NCBI GenBank assembly: GCA_027623875.1
Contig: JAQBUS010000125.1
Location: 1-5,091, forward strand
DNA: 5,091 nt
Reading direction: 5' to 3'
Source: Pseudomonadota bacterium
Lineage (GTDB): Bacteria > Pseudomonadota > Alphaproteobacteria > Rhodobacterales > Rhodobacteraceae
Shown here: positions 1 through 5,091 of the stretch, in pieces
Layout of the letters: each line of letters starts with the position of its first letter
Position numbering within the stretch: position 1 is the first letter of the stretch
Position numbers and translations under genes: made by a program
The notes under the pieces: generated by a model
The model's input: the letters and a program-made list of their open reading frames with translations, nothing else
Databases searched by the model: none
What the model was told of the DNA's origin: nothing

Positions 1-52
1 ATAAATTTTAAAATTCTAAACATTAATAGTTAAACCTAGATTAATCTTTTAG

Positions 53-87
53 TTGTTTCATTGTTTCATATAACTATATGGTTTCAT
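53..87. repeat. Three GTTTCAT repeats flanking a small dyad upstream of aroK
   Basis: TTGTTTCAT occurs at 53-61 and again at 61-69, and GTTTCAT recurs at 81-87. Between the second and third copies lies an inverted repeat, CATATA-AC-TATATG (67-80). The block ends at the -35 hexamer of the proposed aroK promoter, where a regulator could bind. It may also be chance in AT-rich DNA; no known operator is recognised. Confidence 0.4.
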
Positions 88-116
88 TTTACATAATGCT
101 ATTTATTAATTATATT
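88..116 (+). promoter_or_regulatory. Probable sigma-70-type promoter of aroK-aroB
   Basis: TTTACA (88-93) and TATATT (111-116) each match the housekeeping consensus at five of six positions and are separated by exactly 17 bases. Transcription would begin near 123, leaving a leader of about 25 bases before the ATG at 148. This also argues against the in-frame TTG at 115, which lies inside the -10 element and would not be transcribed. Confidence 0.55.
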
Positions 117-147
117 GTTTTGGGCTTGGTTTAGGAAAGATAAAGAA

Positions 148-693
148 ATGAAGCTAACAAAGCCTATAATTTTAGTCGGCATGATGGGCTCAGGAAAAAC
201 CGCTGTTGGAAGAGAACTTGCCCATATGCTTCAGGTTGAGTTTATTGATTCGGATGCAGAAATTGAAAAAGCAGCAAATATGTCCATCCCAGAAATATTT
301 TCTCGTGATGGAGAAGCTTTTTTTAGAAAACGAGAGACAGAGGTTCTACGTCGGATTATTTTAGGTGAATCTAAGGTTATGGCTACAGGTGGAGGAGCAT
401 TTATAGGCCAGATAAATCGAAAAATGATCCTTAGTTTTGGTGTTTCTGTGTGGTTAAATGCGGATATTGGAGTTCTTTGGGAGAGGGTGAAAAACAAGAA
501 AAGTCGTCCGCTTATAATGACTGAAGACCCTTTTTCTACTTTGAAAGGTTTGCATGACGAGCGCGAACAGGTTTATAAACAAGCGGATATCTCTATCGAA
601 ATTAAGTTCAAAATATCAGTTATTGAGGCTGCCGAACTTGTGTTAGAACGTTTAATCTTTAAAGGATTTCTTGAGCGGAGGAAAAATGATTAA
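148..693 (+). CDS. aroK: Shikimate kinase AroK
   Basis: Cytoplasmic shikimate kinase, which transfers the ATP gamma-phosphate to the 3-hydroxyl of shikimate in the chorismate pathway. From the ATG at 148 the protein has 181 residues, a normal length. A Walker A motif, GMMGSGKT, lies at residues 11-18. D34 and D36 in the IDSD segment, R60 and E63 in FFRKRE, and the GGG loop at 81-83 form the usual shikimate site. R120 in the RPL motif is the lid arginine, and R139 in the ERxxxY stretch is the conserved substrate-binding arginine. The ATG at 148 is preferred over an in-frame TTG at 115 because AGGAAAG (133-139) precedes it at good spacing, homology starts just after it, and the TTG lies in the likely -10 box. 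The gene overlaps aroB by 8 bases, so the two are almost certainly co-transcribed. Every key residue is present, so the call is secure. Confidence 0.96.
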   Translation: MKLTKPIILVGMMGSGKTAVGRELAHMLQVEFIDSDAEIEKAANMSIPEIFSRDGEAFFRKRETEVLRRIILGESKVMATGGGAFIGQINRKMILSFGVSVWLNADIGVLWERVKNKKSRPLIMTEDPFSTLKGLHDEREQVYKQADISIEIKFKISVIEAAELVLERLIFKGFLERRKND

Positions 694-1798
694 TGAAGTT
701 AAGGTAAGGCTTAAGGATAAGTCTTATGACATCAAGATATCCGATGATTTACTACCAAATATTGAAAAATTTCTTGCTCCATTATTGGTTAGGCCAAGGG
801 TCGTTGTCATTACAGATAAAACAGTCGAAAAACATCATCTAGGAACTGTTGTTGAATCTCTGACAAAATCTGGAGTTGATGTCTCAACTTTTAGCATCTC
901 TCCTGGAGAGCTCTCAAAGAACTGGGCAACATTAGAGATAATTCTTGATTGGCTTCTCAAGCAAAAAATCGAACGCAATGACCTTATCGTTGCTCTAGGG
1001 GGAGGTGTTATAGGAGACTTGGTTGGATTTTCCGCTTCAATCCTTAAGCGTGGGGTGCGTTATGTTCAGGTTCCGACATCTTTATTGGCCCAGGTTGATA
1101 GCTCTGTTGGCGGAAAAACGGGTATCAATGCCAAATCCGGAAAAAATTTAATTGGCTCTTTCTATCATCCGGAGCTCGTGCTGGCAGATGTGGGCGCTCT
1201 GGAGACACTAAATCAAAGAGAAATTTTGGCAGGCTATGGCGAAGTCGTTAAGTATGGCCTACTTGGAGATGCAACGTTTTTTGAGTGGTTGGAGCAAAAT
1301 GCTTTTGCTTTGATTAATGGGAACTTATCTGTTCGTATTAAGGCGGTACAAAAGTGTTGCGAAATGAAAGCTGAAATAGTTTCTCGTGATGAACGCGAGA
1401 ATGGTGACAGGGCTTTGTTGAACCTGGGGCATACTTTCTGCCATGCTTTAGAGTCTGCCACTGGGTACTCCGATAGGTTACTCCACGGTGAAGGGGTGGC
1501 AATGGGCTGTGTCTTGGCGTTTGAGTTGTCTTCTCGCCTAGGAATGTGCTCTCAAGAAGACCCGAGCAGAGTAAGAGCACATTTGAAATCGCTTGGCATT
1601 AAAACAGATATATCCGAGATAGATGGTGACTTACCTTCTACCAAACAGCTAATAGCTCTAATGGCTCAAGATAAGAAAGTAATAAATGGAAAATTACGAT
1701 TTATCTTAGCAAATGGTATAGGTCACGCTGTAATAACTGAGGACGTACCGCAGGATGTTCTGAGTGATGTTATAAATGGCTCGCTTAGCGGTCGATAA
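686..1798 (+). CDS. aroB: 3-dehydroquinate synthase AroB
   Basis: Catalyses the NAD-dependent cyclisation of DAHP to 3-dehydroquinate, the second step of the shikimate pathway, in the cytoplasm. From the ATG at 686 the product is 370 residues, close to the usual 360-370. The nucleotide-binding motif GGGVIGD is at residues 105-111, followed by the conserved PTSLLAQVDSSVGGKTG segment (130-146). The metal ligands expected from the family are E186 in GYGEVVKYG, H249 in NLGHTFCHALE and H267 in LLHGEG. A KK pair sits at 330-331 in the conserved C-terminal region. An in-frame TTG at 671 gives a slightly longer frame, but GGAGG at 677-681 lies just before the ATG, so the ATG is the better start. Its Shine-Dalgarno sequence and start lie within the last codons of aroK, which suggests translational coupling. 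Confidence 0.97.
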   Translation: MINEVKVRLKDKSYDIKISDDLLPNIEKFLAPLLVRPRVVVITDKTVEKHHLGTVVESLTKSGVDVSTFSISPGELSKNWATLEIILDWLLKQKIERNDLIVALGGGVIGDLVGFSASILKRGVRYVQVPTSLLAQVDSSVGGKTGINAKSGKNLIGSFYHPELVLADVGALETLNQREILAGYGEVVKYGLLGDATFFEWLEQNAFALINGNLSVRIKAVQKCCEMKAEIVSRDERENGDRALLNLGHTFCHALESATGYSDRLLHGEGVAMGCVLAFELSSRLGMCSQEDPSRVRAHLKSLGIKTDISEIDGDLPSTKQLIALMAQDKKVINGKLRFILANGIGHAVITEDVPQDVLSDVINGSLSGR

Positions 1799-1814
1799 GT
1801 AAGTAAGCGTTTTT
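1782..1814 (+). terminator. Possible intrinsic terminator of aroK-aroB, overlapping the aroB stop
   Basis: CGCTTA (1782-1787) pairs perfectly with TAAGCG (1804-1809), and five Ts (1810-1814), a G and three more Ts follow at once. The stem is only 6 bp with a 16-base loop, so it is weaker than a textbook terminator. It begins inside the last codons of aroB. Three tandem TAAG units (1796-1807) form the right side, the first holding the TAA stop. No comparable signal serves ssb from the opposite side. Confidence 0.45.
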
Positions 1815-1838
1815 GTTTAAATTTTAAATTAACGAATC

Positions 1839-2324
1839 TTAAAATGGAATTTCGTCATCAATATCATTAGATGTTTCGGCATAACTATTGTCTGTTGGTT
1901 TACTGCTACCGATATCGTTAGAGCTGTAGGGGCCCGAATTTGATGAACCTGAAGACTCTTCATTTGAGGAACTCCTGCCGTCGAGCATTGTAAGGGTGCC
2001 TCCGAAACCTTGCAAGACTACTTCCGTCGAGTATCGATCTGCTCCAGACTGATCTTGCCACTTTCTTGTTTGAAGACTGCCTTCTAAGAAAACTTTTGAT
2101 CCTTTTTTCAAATATTGCTCACATACGCGAACAAGGCCCTCAGAGAATACTGCCACAGTATGCCACTCAGTCTTCTCTCTTCTTTCACCGGTATTCTTGT
2201 CTTTCCAGCTGTCAGAAGTTGCTACGCGAAGATTACATACTTTATTGCCATTTTGGAAAGTTCTAACCTCAGGGTCAGCTCCTAAGTTTCCAATAAGCAT
2301 TACCTTATTAAGTGAGCCAGCCAT
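1839..2324 (-). CDS. ssb: Single-stranded DNA-binding protein SSB
   Basis: Homotetrameric SSB that coats single-stranded DNA in replication, recombination and repair and recruits partner enzymes. The 161-residue product has an N-terminal OB fold (about residues 4-115, starting SLNKVMLIGNLGADPEVR). W40, W54, F60 and W89 match the aromatic DNA-stacking positions of E. coli SSB. A serine-, asparagine- and glycine-rich disordered linker (about 117-153) leads to the acidic tip DDEIPF, which docks partner proteins. The start is supported by GAAGGGA about 7 bases upstream on the minus strand. The gene converges on aroB with a 40-base gap and lies 139 bases downstream of the crotonase gene on the same strand. 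It is not next to uvrA, a common partner in other proteobacteria, and I see no alphaproteobacterial LexA-type site (two GTTC separated by 7 bases) upstream. Confidence 0.97.
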   Translation of the reverse strand: MAGSLNKVMLIGNLGADPEVRTFQNGNKVCNLRVATSDSWKDKNTGERREKTEWHTVAVFSEGLVRVCEQYLKKGSKVFLEGSLQTRKWQDQSGADRYSTEVVLQGFGGTLTMLDGRSSSNEESSGSSNSGPYSSNDIGSSKPTDNSYAETSNDIDDEIPF

Positions 2325-2342
2325 CTAAATATCCCTTCAATT

Positions 2343-2371
2343 TTTTTATTAATATACGCTTTTATTGTCTA
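2343..2371 (-). promoter_or_regulatory. Weak candidate promoter for ssb in the 139-base gap
   Basis: Read on the minus strand, TAGACA (2366-2371) and TAAAAA (2343-2348) are 17 bases apart, with five and four consensus matches. The -10 match is poor in a region where A and T dominate, so this is tentative. The rest of the 2325-2463 gap shows no gene, no SOS box and no clear terminator for the crotonase gene, so read-through from it into ssb is possible. Confidence 0.22.
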
Positions 2372-2463
2372 GGTGGAGTGTAATAAATAGTTACTTATGC
2401 AGTAAGCAGGAATTAAACACTTGTCCATAAAATTTTTTAAAACCTACGAACTTTCAAGTATGT

Positions 2464-3267
2464 TCAGCGTTCCCATTTTGGGGGTCTCTTTTCCAAAAAA
2501 GCACTAATTCCCTCTTGCGTATCTTGAAGTGCCATGTTCTCGACCATCACTTTTCCTGTGTACTCGTAGGCTTCAGATATTGGCATTTCCAGTTGCTTAT
2601 AAAAAGCTTTTTTTCCTATTCTTACAGCTGCACTAAGCTTTGCAGCTATTTTTTCTGCAAACTCTAGAGTTTCCGAACCGAGTTTCCCTTCAGAAGAAAC
2701 TCGGTTAATGAGTCCGAGTTCCAGTGCCTTTGTGGCGCTGATAAAGTCACCCGTGGTAAGCATTTCAAAAGCCTGTTTTCTAGGTATGTTTCTAGTTAGT
2801 GCGACCATTGGGGTTGAGCAGAAAAGTCCGATGTTAACGCCATTAACTCCAAATACTGCATTCTCCGATGCAGTGGCTAAGTCACATGATGCAACTAGTT
2901 GACATCCAGCGGCTGCTGCTAAGCCATGCACCTGAGCTATCACTGGTTGAGGCATATCTCTAATTGTAAGCATCAATTGTTTGCATGTATCAAATAAATC
3001 TTTTAAACCAGCCTTCCCGCCATCGGTATTATTTTTGGTTTCCATCATTTCTTTGAGGTTATGACCCGCGCAAAAGGCTTTTCCAAGGCCAGATAAGACA
3101 ACTACTTTAATAGCTTTGTTTTGTGCTATTTCATCAAGACTTCCCTGCAGTGCCTTTAGCATTGTATTACTTAAGGCATTAAGGTTAGCTGGGCTATTCA
3201 TGATCAACCTTGCTATGCTGCCTTGACGTTCGGTTAAAAGAATAGGACCTGATTGAGAATCTTTCAT
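2464..3267 (-). CDS. Enoyl-CoA hydratase/isomerase (crotonase) family protein, ECHDC3-like
   Basis: A 267-residue crotonase-fold protein, full length for the family. The N-terminal strand region (about 9-30), the CoA and oxyanion segment AFCAGHNLKEM (64-74) and the second oxyanion segment HGLAAAAGCQLVASCDL (114-130) are clear. The pattern AAGCQLVASCD, then GVNIGLFCSTP (143-153), PRKQAFEML (162-170) and the C-terminal KKAFYKQLE and QEGISAFLEKRPPKW are characteristic of the ECHDC3 subgroup, known from animals and bacteria. Aligned by eye to rat mitochondrial hydratase, the catalytic Glu144 and Glu164 correspond to Q123 and G143, so classical hydratase activity is doubtful. The substrate is unknown; a CoA ester is inferred from the fold. 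GGAGG seven bases before the ATG supports the start. It is divergent from a hotdog thioesterase gene, suggesting a shared role with acyl-CoA esters. Family is certain, reaction is not. Confidence 0.9.
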   Translation of the reverse strand: MKDSQSGPILLTERQGSIARLIMNSPANLNALSNTMLKALQGSLDEIAQNKAIKVVVLSGLGKAFCAGHNLKEMMETKNNTDGGKAGLKDLFDTCKQLMLTIRDMPQPVIAQVHGLAAAAGCQLVASCDLATASENAVFGVNGVNIGLFCSTPMVALTRNIPRKQAFEMLTTGDFISATKALELGLINRVSSEGKLGSETLEFAEKIAAKLSAAVRIGKKAFYKQLEMPISEAYEYTGKVMVENMALQDTQEGISAFLEKRPPKWER

Positions 3268-3322
3268 TTGGCTGCCTCCATGTTGAGGCGATAATAAACC
3301 TAAAAATAGATTGGAGGAAAGT
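3268..3322. promoter_or_regulatory. 55-base divergent intergenic region between the crotonase and thioesterase genes
   Basis: This short gap must hold the start signals of both genes if they are not read from further out. Each start has a strong Shine-Dalgarno sequence: GGAGG on the minus strand at 3275-3279, and GGAGG at 3313-3317 on the plus strand. No well-matched -35/-10 pair that leaves room for the Shine-Dalgarno sequence is visible on either strand, so promoters may overlap the opposing coding starts. Confidence 0.4.
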
Positions 3323-3742
3323 GTGGATTTAAAAATGAATATTTCTGAGTTGCAAATTTTTTTGGATACAGAGTTTCCTCAGATGGCTCAAGAGTTTGAA
3401 ATTGTATCTATTTCGGGTTCTGGAGAAGGTGCGTTAGTTTTGTTTAATGCCACAGAAAAGCATTTGAGGCCTGGAAATACTGTTTCTGGTCCATGGATGT
3501 TCGCACTCGCAGACTTGACAGCATACATAGCAGTGCTGTCTGTTTTGGGACCAGTCGCTCAGGCGGTGACAACTAACTGTTCAATAGATTTTATGAGGCG
3601 CCCGGATAGTGGGCTTCTAATGTGTCGAGCTAAAATACTTAAACTGGGGCGCCGGCTAGTTATAATAGACGGTCGTATTTTTTCAGAAGGCTCTGAGGAA
3701 CTTAGTGCGGCCCGATTTTCAATGACATATGCCCGCCCTTAA
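3323..3742 (+). CDS. PaaI-like hotdog-fold thioesterase
   Basis: A 139-residue single-domain hotdog protein, typical in size for PaaI/YbgC-type acyl-CoA thioesterases, which hydrolyse CoA thioesters in the cytoplasm as oligomers. The core pattern is LRPGNTVSGPWMFALADLTAYIAV (residues 48-71), where D64 in ALAD is the likely catalytic acid. Two strands typical of the fold follow: TTNCSIDFMRRP (83-94) and the AKILKLGRRLVIIDGRIF region (103-120). The usual HGG before the helix is replaced by SGP, so substrate preference cannot be inferred. The GTG at 3323 is chosen because GGAGG (3313-3317) lies 5 bases upstream; the ATG at 3335 is too far, and an in-frame TTG at 3311 overlaps the ribosome binding site. 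It precedes rplM by 159 bases on the same strand and is divergent from the crotonase-like gene. Confidence 0.85.
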   Translation: MDLKMNISELQIFLDTEFPQMAQEFEIVSISGSGEGALVLFNATEKHLRPGNTVSGPWMFALADLTAYIAVLSVLGPVAQAVTTNCSIDFMRRPDSGLLMCRAKILKLGRRLVIIDGRIFSEGSEELSAARFSMTYARP

Positions 3743-3750
3743 GCCATAAC

Positions 3751-3783
3751 TTAAAGATGGGTATTATAATACCTATATCTTAA
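3751..3783. repeat. Extended inverted repeat downstream of the thioesterase gene
   Basis: The centre is a perfect 14-base palindrome, GGTATTATAATACC (3760-3773). Outer arms also pair: AAGAT (3754-3758) with ATCTT (3777-3781) and TT (3751-3752) with AA (3782-3783), leaving a bulged A and a small internal loop. As RNA it would fold with a TATA loop. It sits 8 bases after the thioesterase stop but has no following T-tract, so it could be a 3'-end stabiliser, a factor-dependent pause site, or a DNA operator. It contains a perfect TATAAT (3765-3770), but I find no matching -35. Confidence 0.5.
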
Positions 3784-3802
3784 CATATTGATTTATATGA
3801 CA

Positions 3803-3816
3803 TAATTGTACAATTA
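3803..3816. promoter_or_regulatory. Perfect 14-base palindrome upstream of the rplM promoter
   Basis: TAATTGTACAATTA reads identically on both strands. It ends 5 bases before the proposed -35 hexamer of rplM, a position typical of an activator or UP-like site. Composition makes AT-rich palindromes common, so a regulatory role is inferred, and no known regulator is assigned. Confidence 0.35.
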
Positions 3817-3821
3817 AGTGC

Positions 3822-3849
3822 TTGACGAGAGGAATAAAAGCGCTAAAAG
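3822..3849 (+). promoter_or_regulatory. Likely promoter of rplM-rpsI
   Basis: TTGACG (3822-3827, five of six, preceded by the GC pair common in alphaproteobacterial promoters) is followed after 16 bases by TAAAAG (3844-3849, four of six). Transcription would start near 3856, giving a leader of about 46 bases. No obvious L13 autoregulatory hairpin is visible in that leader. Confidence 0.45.
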
Positions 3850-3901
3850 CAGTTATTGAAATAGTTAATAAATTTTAGCAAACCGAACGTGAGGTAACAA
3901 C

Positions 3902-4363
3902 ATGAAAACCTTCACCGCGAAACCAGCGGATATAGTGAAAAATTGGATAATTATAGATGCTGAAGGATTGGTCCTAGGTCGTCTTGCTTCTGTAGTGGCT
4001 GCTCGCTTACGTGGTAAGCACCAGGCATCCTTTACTCCCCATATGGATATGGGAGATAATGTCATTATAGTTAACGCTGAAAAAATTCAATTGACCGGAA
4101 ATAAACGTCAAAAGCCAAACTATTGGCACACAGGGCATCCTGGAGGAATTAAATCGCGTACAAATCAACAAATCTTAGAGGGTGCTCATCCAGAACGAGT
4201 TGTTGTGCAGGCCGTAAAACGTATGTTGCCAGGCGGTCCACTTTCAAAACAACATATGACAAACCTTCGGGTTTATAGCGGTTCCGATCATCCTCATGAG
4301 GCTCAGTCTCCTGAAATACTGGATGTTGCATCTAAAAACACTAAAAACACACGGAGCGAGTAG
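3902..4363 (+). CDS. rplM: 50S ribosomal protein L13
   Basis: L13 is an early-assembling protein of the large ribosomal subunit that binds 23S rRNA. The product has 153 residues, slightly longer than the 142 of E. coli because of a short polar tail after residue 140. Conserved segments include NWIIIDAEGLVLGRLAS (14-30), the GDNVIIVNAEKI strand (51-62), YWHTGHPGG (74-82), and the family signature around VKRMLPGGPL to LRVYSG (105-127). GAGG at 3891-3894 lies 7 bases before the ATG. Only 2 bases separate its TAG stop from the rpsI start, forming the classic L13-S9 operon. All features are typical. Confidence 0.98.
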   Translation: MKTFTAKPADIVKNWIIIDAEGLVLGRLASVVAARLRGKHQASFTPHMDMGDNVIIVNAEKIQLTGNKRQKPNYWHTGHPGGIKSRTNQQILEGAHPERVVVQAVKRMLPGGPLSKQHMTNLRVYSGSDHPHEAQSPEILDVASKNTKNTRSE

Positions 4364-4365
4364 TT

Positions 4366-4854
4366 ATGTCTGATGAAAATATATCATTGAATAATCTAGA
4401 CGAAGTTATTTCTGCTGAGGCAGAACCTGCTGTGGTTTCAATTGAGAGAGTCGCGGTTAGAGATAATCTGGGACGTTCATATGCTACCGGAAAACGTAAG
4501 GACGCTGTCGCGAGAGTTTGGATTAAGCCTGGAACTGGTAAAGTTGTTGTTAACGGAAAAGAAATGTTGGCTTATTTTGCACGCCCAGTTTTACAGATGA
4601 TCCTAAGGCAACCCTTTACGGTTGCGGGAGTGGACGGACAATTTGATGTCAACGCCACAGTTAAGGGTGGTGGACTTTCCGGTCAAGCTGGTGCGGTAAA
4701 GCATGGTATTTCTAAGGCTCTTCAATTATATGACCCAGCAATGAGAGGGGCACTTAAGGCAGCAGGTTTTCTTACTAGAGATAGTCGAGTTGTTGAACGT
4801 AAGAAATATGGTAAAGCGAAAGCTCGTAAGAGTTTCCAATTTTCGAAACGTTAA
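4366..4854 (+). CDS. rpsI: 30S ribosomal protein S9
   Basis: S9 belongs to the head of the small ribosomal subunit, and its C-terminal tail reaches the P-site tRNA. The core starts near residue 38 with YATGKRKDAVARVWIKPG, and the family signature beginning GGGLSGQAGA is at 101-110. The basic tail KKYGKAKARKSFQFSKR (146-162) ends in the conserved Lys-Arg. The 162-residue protein has an acidic, low-complexity N-terminal extension of about 32 residues relative to the 130-residue E. coli S9; similar extensions are usual in Alphaproteobacteria. GGAG at 4353-4356, inside the end of rplM, is the ribosome binding site, so translation is probably coupled to L13. A clear intrinsic terminator follows. 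Confidence 0.98.
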   Translation: MSDENISLNNLDEVISAEAEPAVVSIERVAVRDNLGRSYATGKRKDAVARVWIKPGTGKVVVNGKEMLAYFARPVLQMILRQPFTVAGVDGQFDVNATVKGGGLSGQAGAVKHGISKALQLYDPAMRGALKAAGFLTRDSRVVERKKYGKAKARKSFQFSKR

Positions 4855-4876
4855 TCTGGGAAGTCAGATTTATAAC

Positions 4877-4908
4877 AAAAAGGGTTCGCTATATGCGGAC
4901 CTTTTTTT
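4877..4908 (+). terminator. Intrinsic terminator of the rplM-rpsI operon
   Basis: AGG-TTCGC (4881-4889, one G of the GGG run bulged) pairs with GCGGACCT (4895-4902) around a TATAT loop, with one G-U pair. Seven Ts (4902-4908) follow, and five As (4877-4881) before the stem can extend the pairing. It lies 22 bases after the rpsI stop. Confidence 0.85.
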
Positions 4909-4959
4909 CATTTAGGATTGTTTTAAAAAAATATATAAAAATTAACTGTGTGTCTATAA

Positions 4960-5033
4960 GCCTGTATTGAAATTCAACGTACTTAGCTTAGTTCTGATAA
5001 AATGATTTTGGAAAAAGAAAATGGAATACAGGC
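4960..5033. repeat. Nine-base inverted repeat spanning the start of the truncated ORF
   Basis: GCCTGTATT (4960-4968) is the exact reverse complement of AATACAGGC (5025-5033), 56 bases apart. If both arms are transcribed, the right arm, which covers codons 2-5 of the ORF beginning at 5021, could pair with the leader. The length is short enough to arise by chance. A second short dyad, TTGAA-A-TTCAA (4967-4977), overlaps the left arm. Confidence 0.3.
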
Positions 5034-5091
5034 GTTTGCCTTATTGGGAATTCAGCTTACTAATATCCGTAATGTTTGGTCTGCTGGCTTT
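5021..5091 (+). CDS. N-terminal fragment of a probable membrane-anchored protein, cut by the window end
   Basis: Twenty-three codons are visible, open to the window edge. The peptide begins MEYRRLPYWEF and continues with a hydrophobic stretch (about residues 11-23, FSLLISVMFGLLA), which looks like a signal anchor or first transmembrane helix after a positively charged start. GGAA at 5010-5013 is a modest ribosome binding site 7 bases before the ATG. A competing ATG at 5002 in another frame is also open to the end but has no ribosome binding site and a less distinctive sequence. The family cannot be recognised from this fragment. It lies downstream of the rplM-rpsI terminator, so it probably has its own promoter; none is convincing in 4909-5020. 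Confidence 0.4.
   Translation, partial: MEYRRLPYWEFSLLISVMFGLLA

Noticed and set aside
1..23. Possible minus-strand gene starting with ATG at 21-23 and running off the left edge
   Set aside because: Only seven codons are visible, all AT-rich, and no ribosome binding site precedes them.
115..147. Upstream TTG start for aroK adding 11 residues
   Set aside because: The TTG falls within the likely -10 hexamer, has no ribosome binding site, and the added residues are not part of the kinase fold.
671..685. Upstream TTG start for aroB adding 5 residues
   Set aside because: It overlaps the Shine-Dalgarno sequence GGAGG at 677-681 that serves the ATG at 686.
1234..1580. Minus-strand ORFs inside aroB
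   Set aside because: They are antisense shadows of a clearly functional gene and show no recognisable protein features.
3283..3312. Promoter TTGAGG to TAGATT for the thioesterase gene
   Set aside because: The start of transcription would fall at about 3319, removing the ribosome binding site.
3275..3317. Inverted repeat CCTCCA / TGGAGG between the divergent genes
   Set aside because: It is fully explained by two Shine-Dalgarno sequences facing opposite directions.
3311..3322. TTG start for the thioesterase adding 4 residues
   Set aside because: It includes the GGAGG ribosome binding site; the GTG at 3323 has correct spacing.
3757..3783. Eight-codon leader-peptide ORF beginning ATGGGT
   Set aside because: It has no ribosome binding site and lies wholly inside the dyad; it is likely chance.
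4149..4331. Minus-strand ORF inside rplM
   Set aside because: It is an antisense shadow of the L13 gene without a supporting ribosome binding site or family similarity.

Overview
This window reads as ordinary chromosomal housekeeping DNA from an AT-rich alphaproteobacterium. The evidence is the aroK-aroB pair, an SSB ending in the acidic DDEIPF tip, and the arrangement of a crotonase-fold gene divergent from a hotdog-fold gene beside rplM-rpsI. The S9 protein also carries an extended acidic N-terminus of the kind seen in Alphaproteobacteria. Intergenic DNA is very AT-rich while the genes are moderately so. A free-living, possibly marine, low-GC lineage is a guess from composition and synteny, not a firm assignment.

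Layout, left to right. Positions 1-147 are an AT-rich leader with three GTTTCAT repeats, a small dyad and a good sigma-70-like promoter. aroK (148-693) and aroB (686-1798) follow, overlapping by 8 bases, and give two steps of the shikimate pathway. A modest hairpin with a T-tract overlaps the aroB 3' end. Converging from the right are ssb (1839-2324, minus) and an enoyl-CoA hydratase-like gene (2464-3267, minus) that resembles the ECHDC3 subgroup and lacks both classical catalytic glutamates. A 55-base divergent gap separates it from a small hotdog thioesterase (3323-3742, plus). Next comes a 159-base gap holding two palindromic elements and a likely promoter, then the ribosomal protein operon rplM-rpsI (3902-4854), closed by an intrinsic terminator. 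The last ~180 bases contain the first 23 codons of a probable membrane protein cut by the window edge.

Functionally there are three units: aromatic amino acid and chorismate precursor synthesis (aroK-aroB), a divergent acyl-CoA pair (crotonase and thioesterase folds) that may act on related CoA esters, and the L13/S9 operon. I see no phage, transposon, CRISPR, toxin-antitoxin or tRNA/rRNA sequence. I found no convincing undescribed system. The points most worth a second look are the crotonase lacking its active-site acids and the palindromes upstream of rplM.
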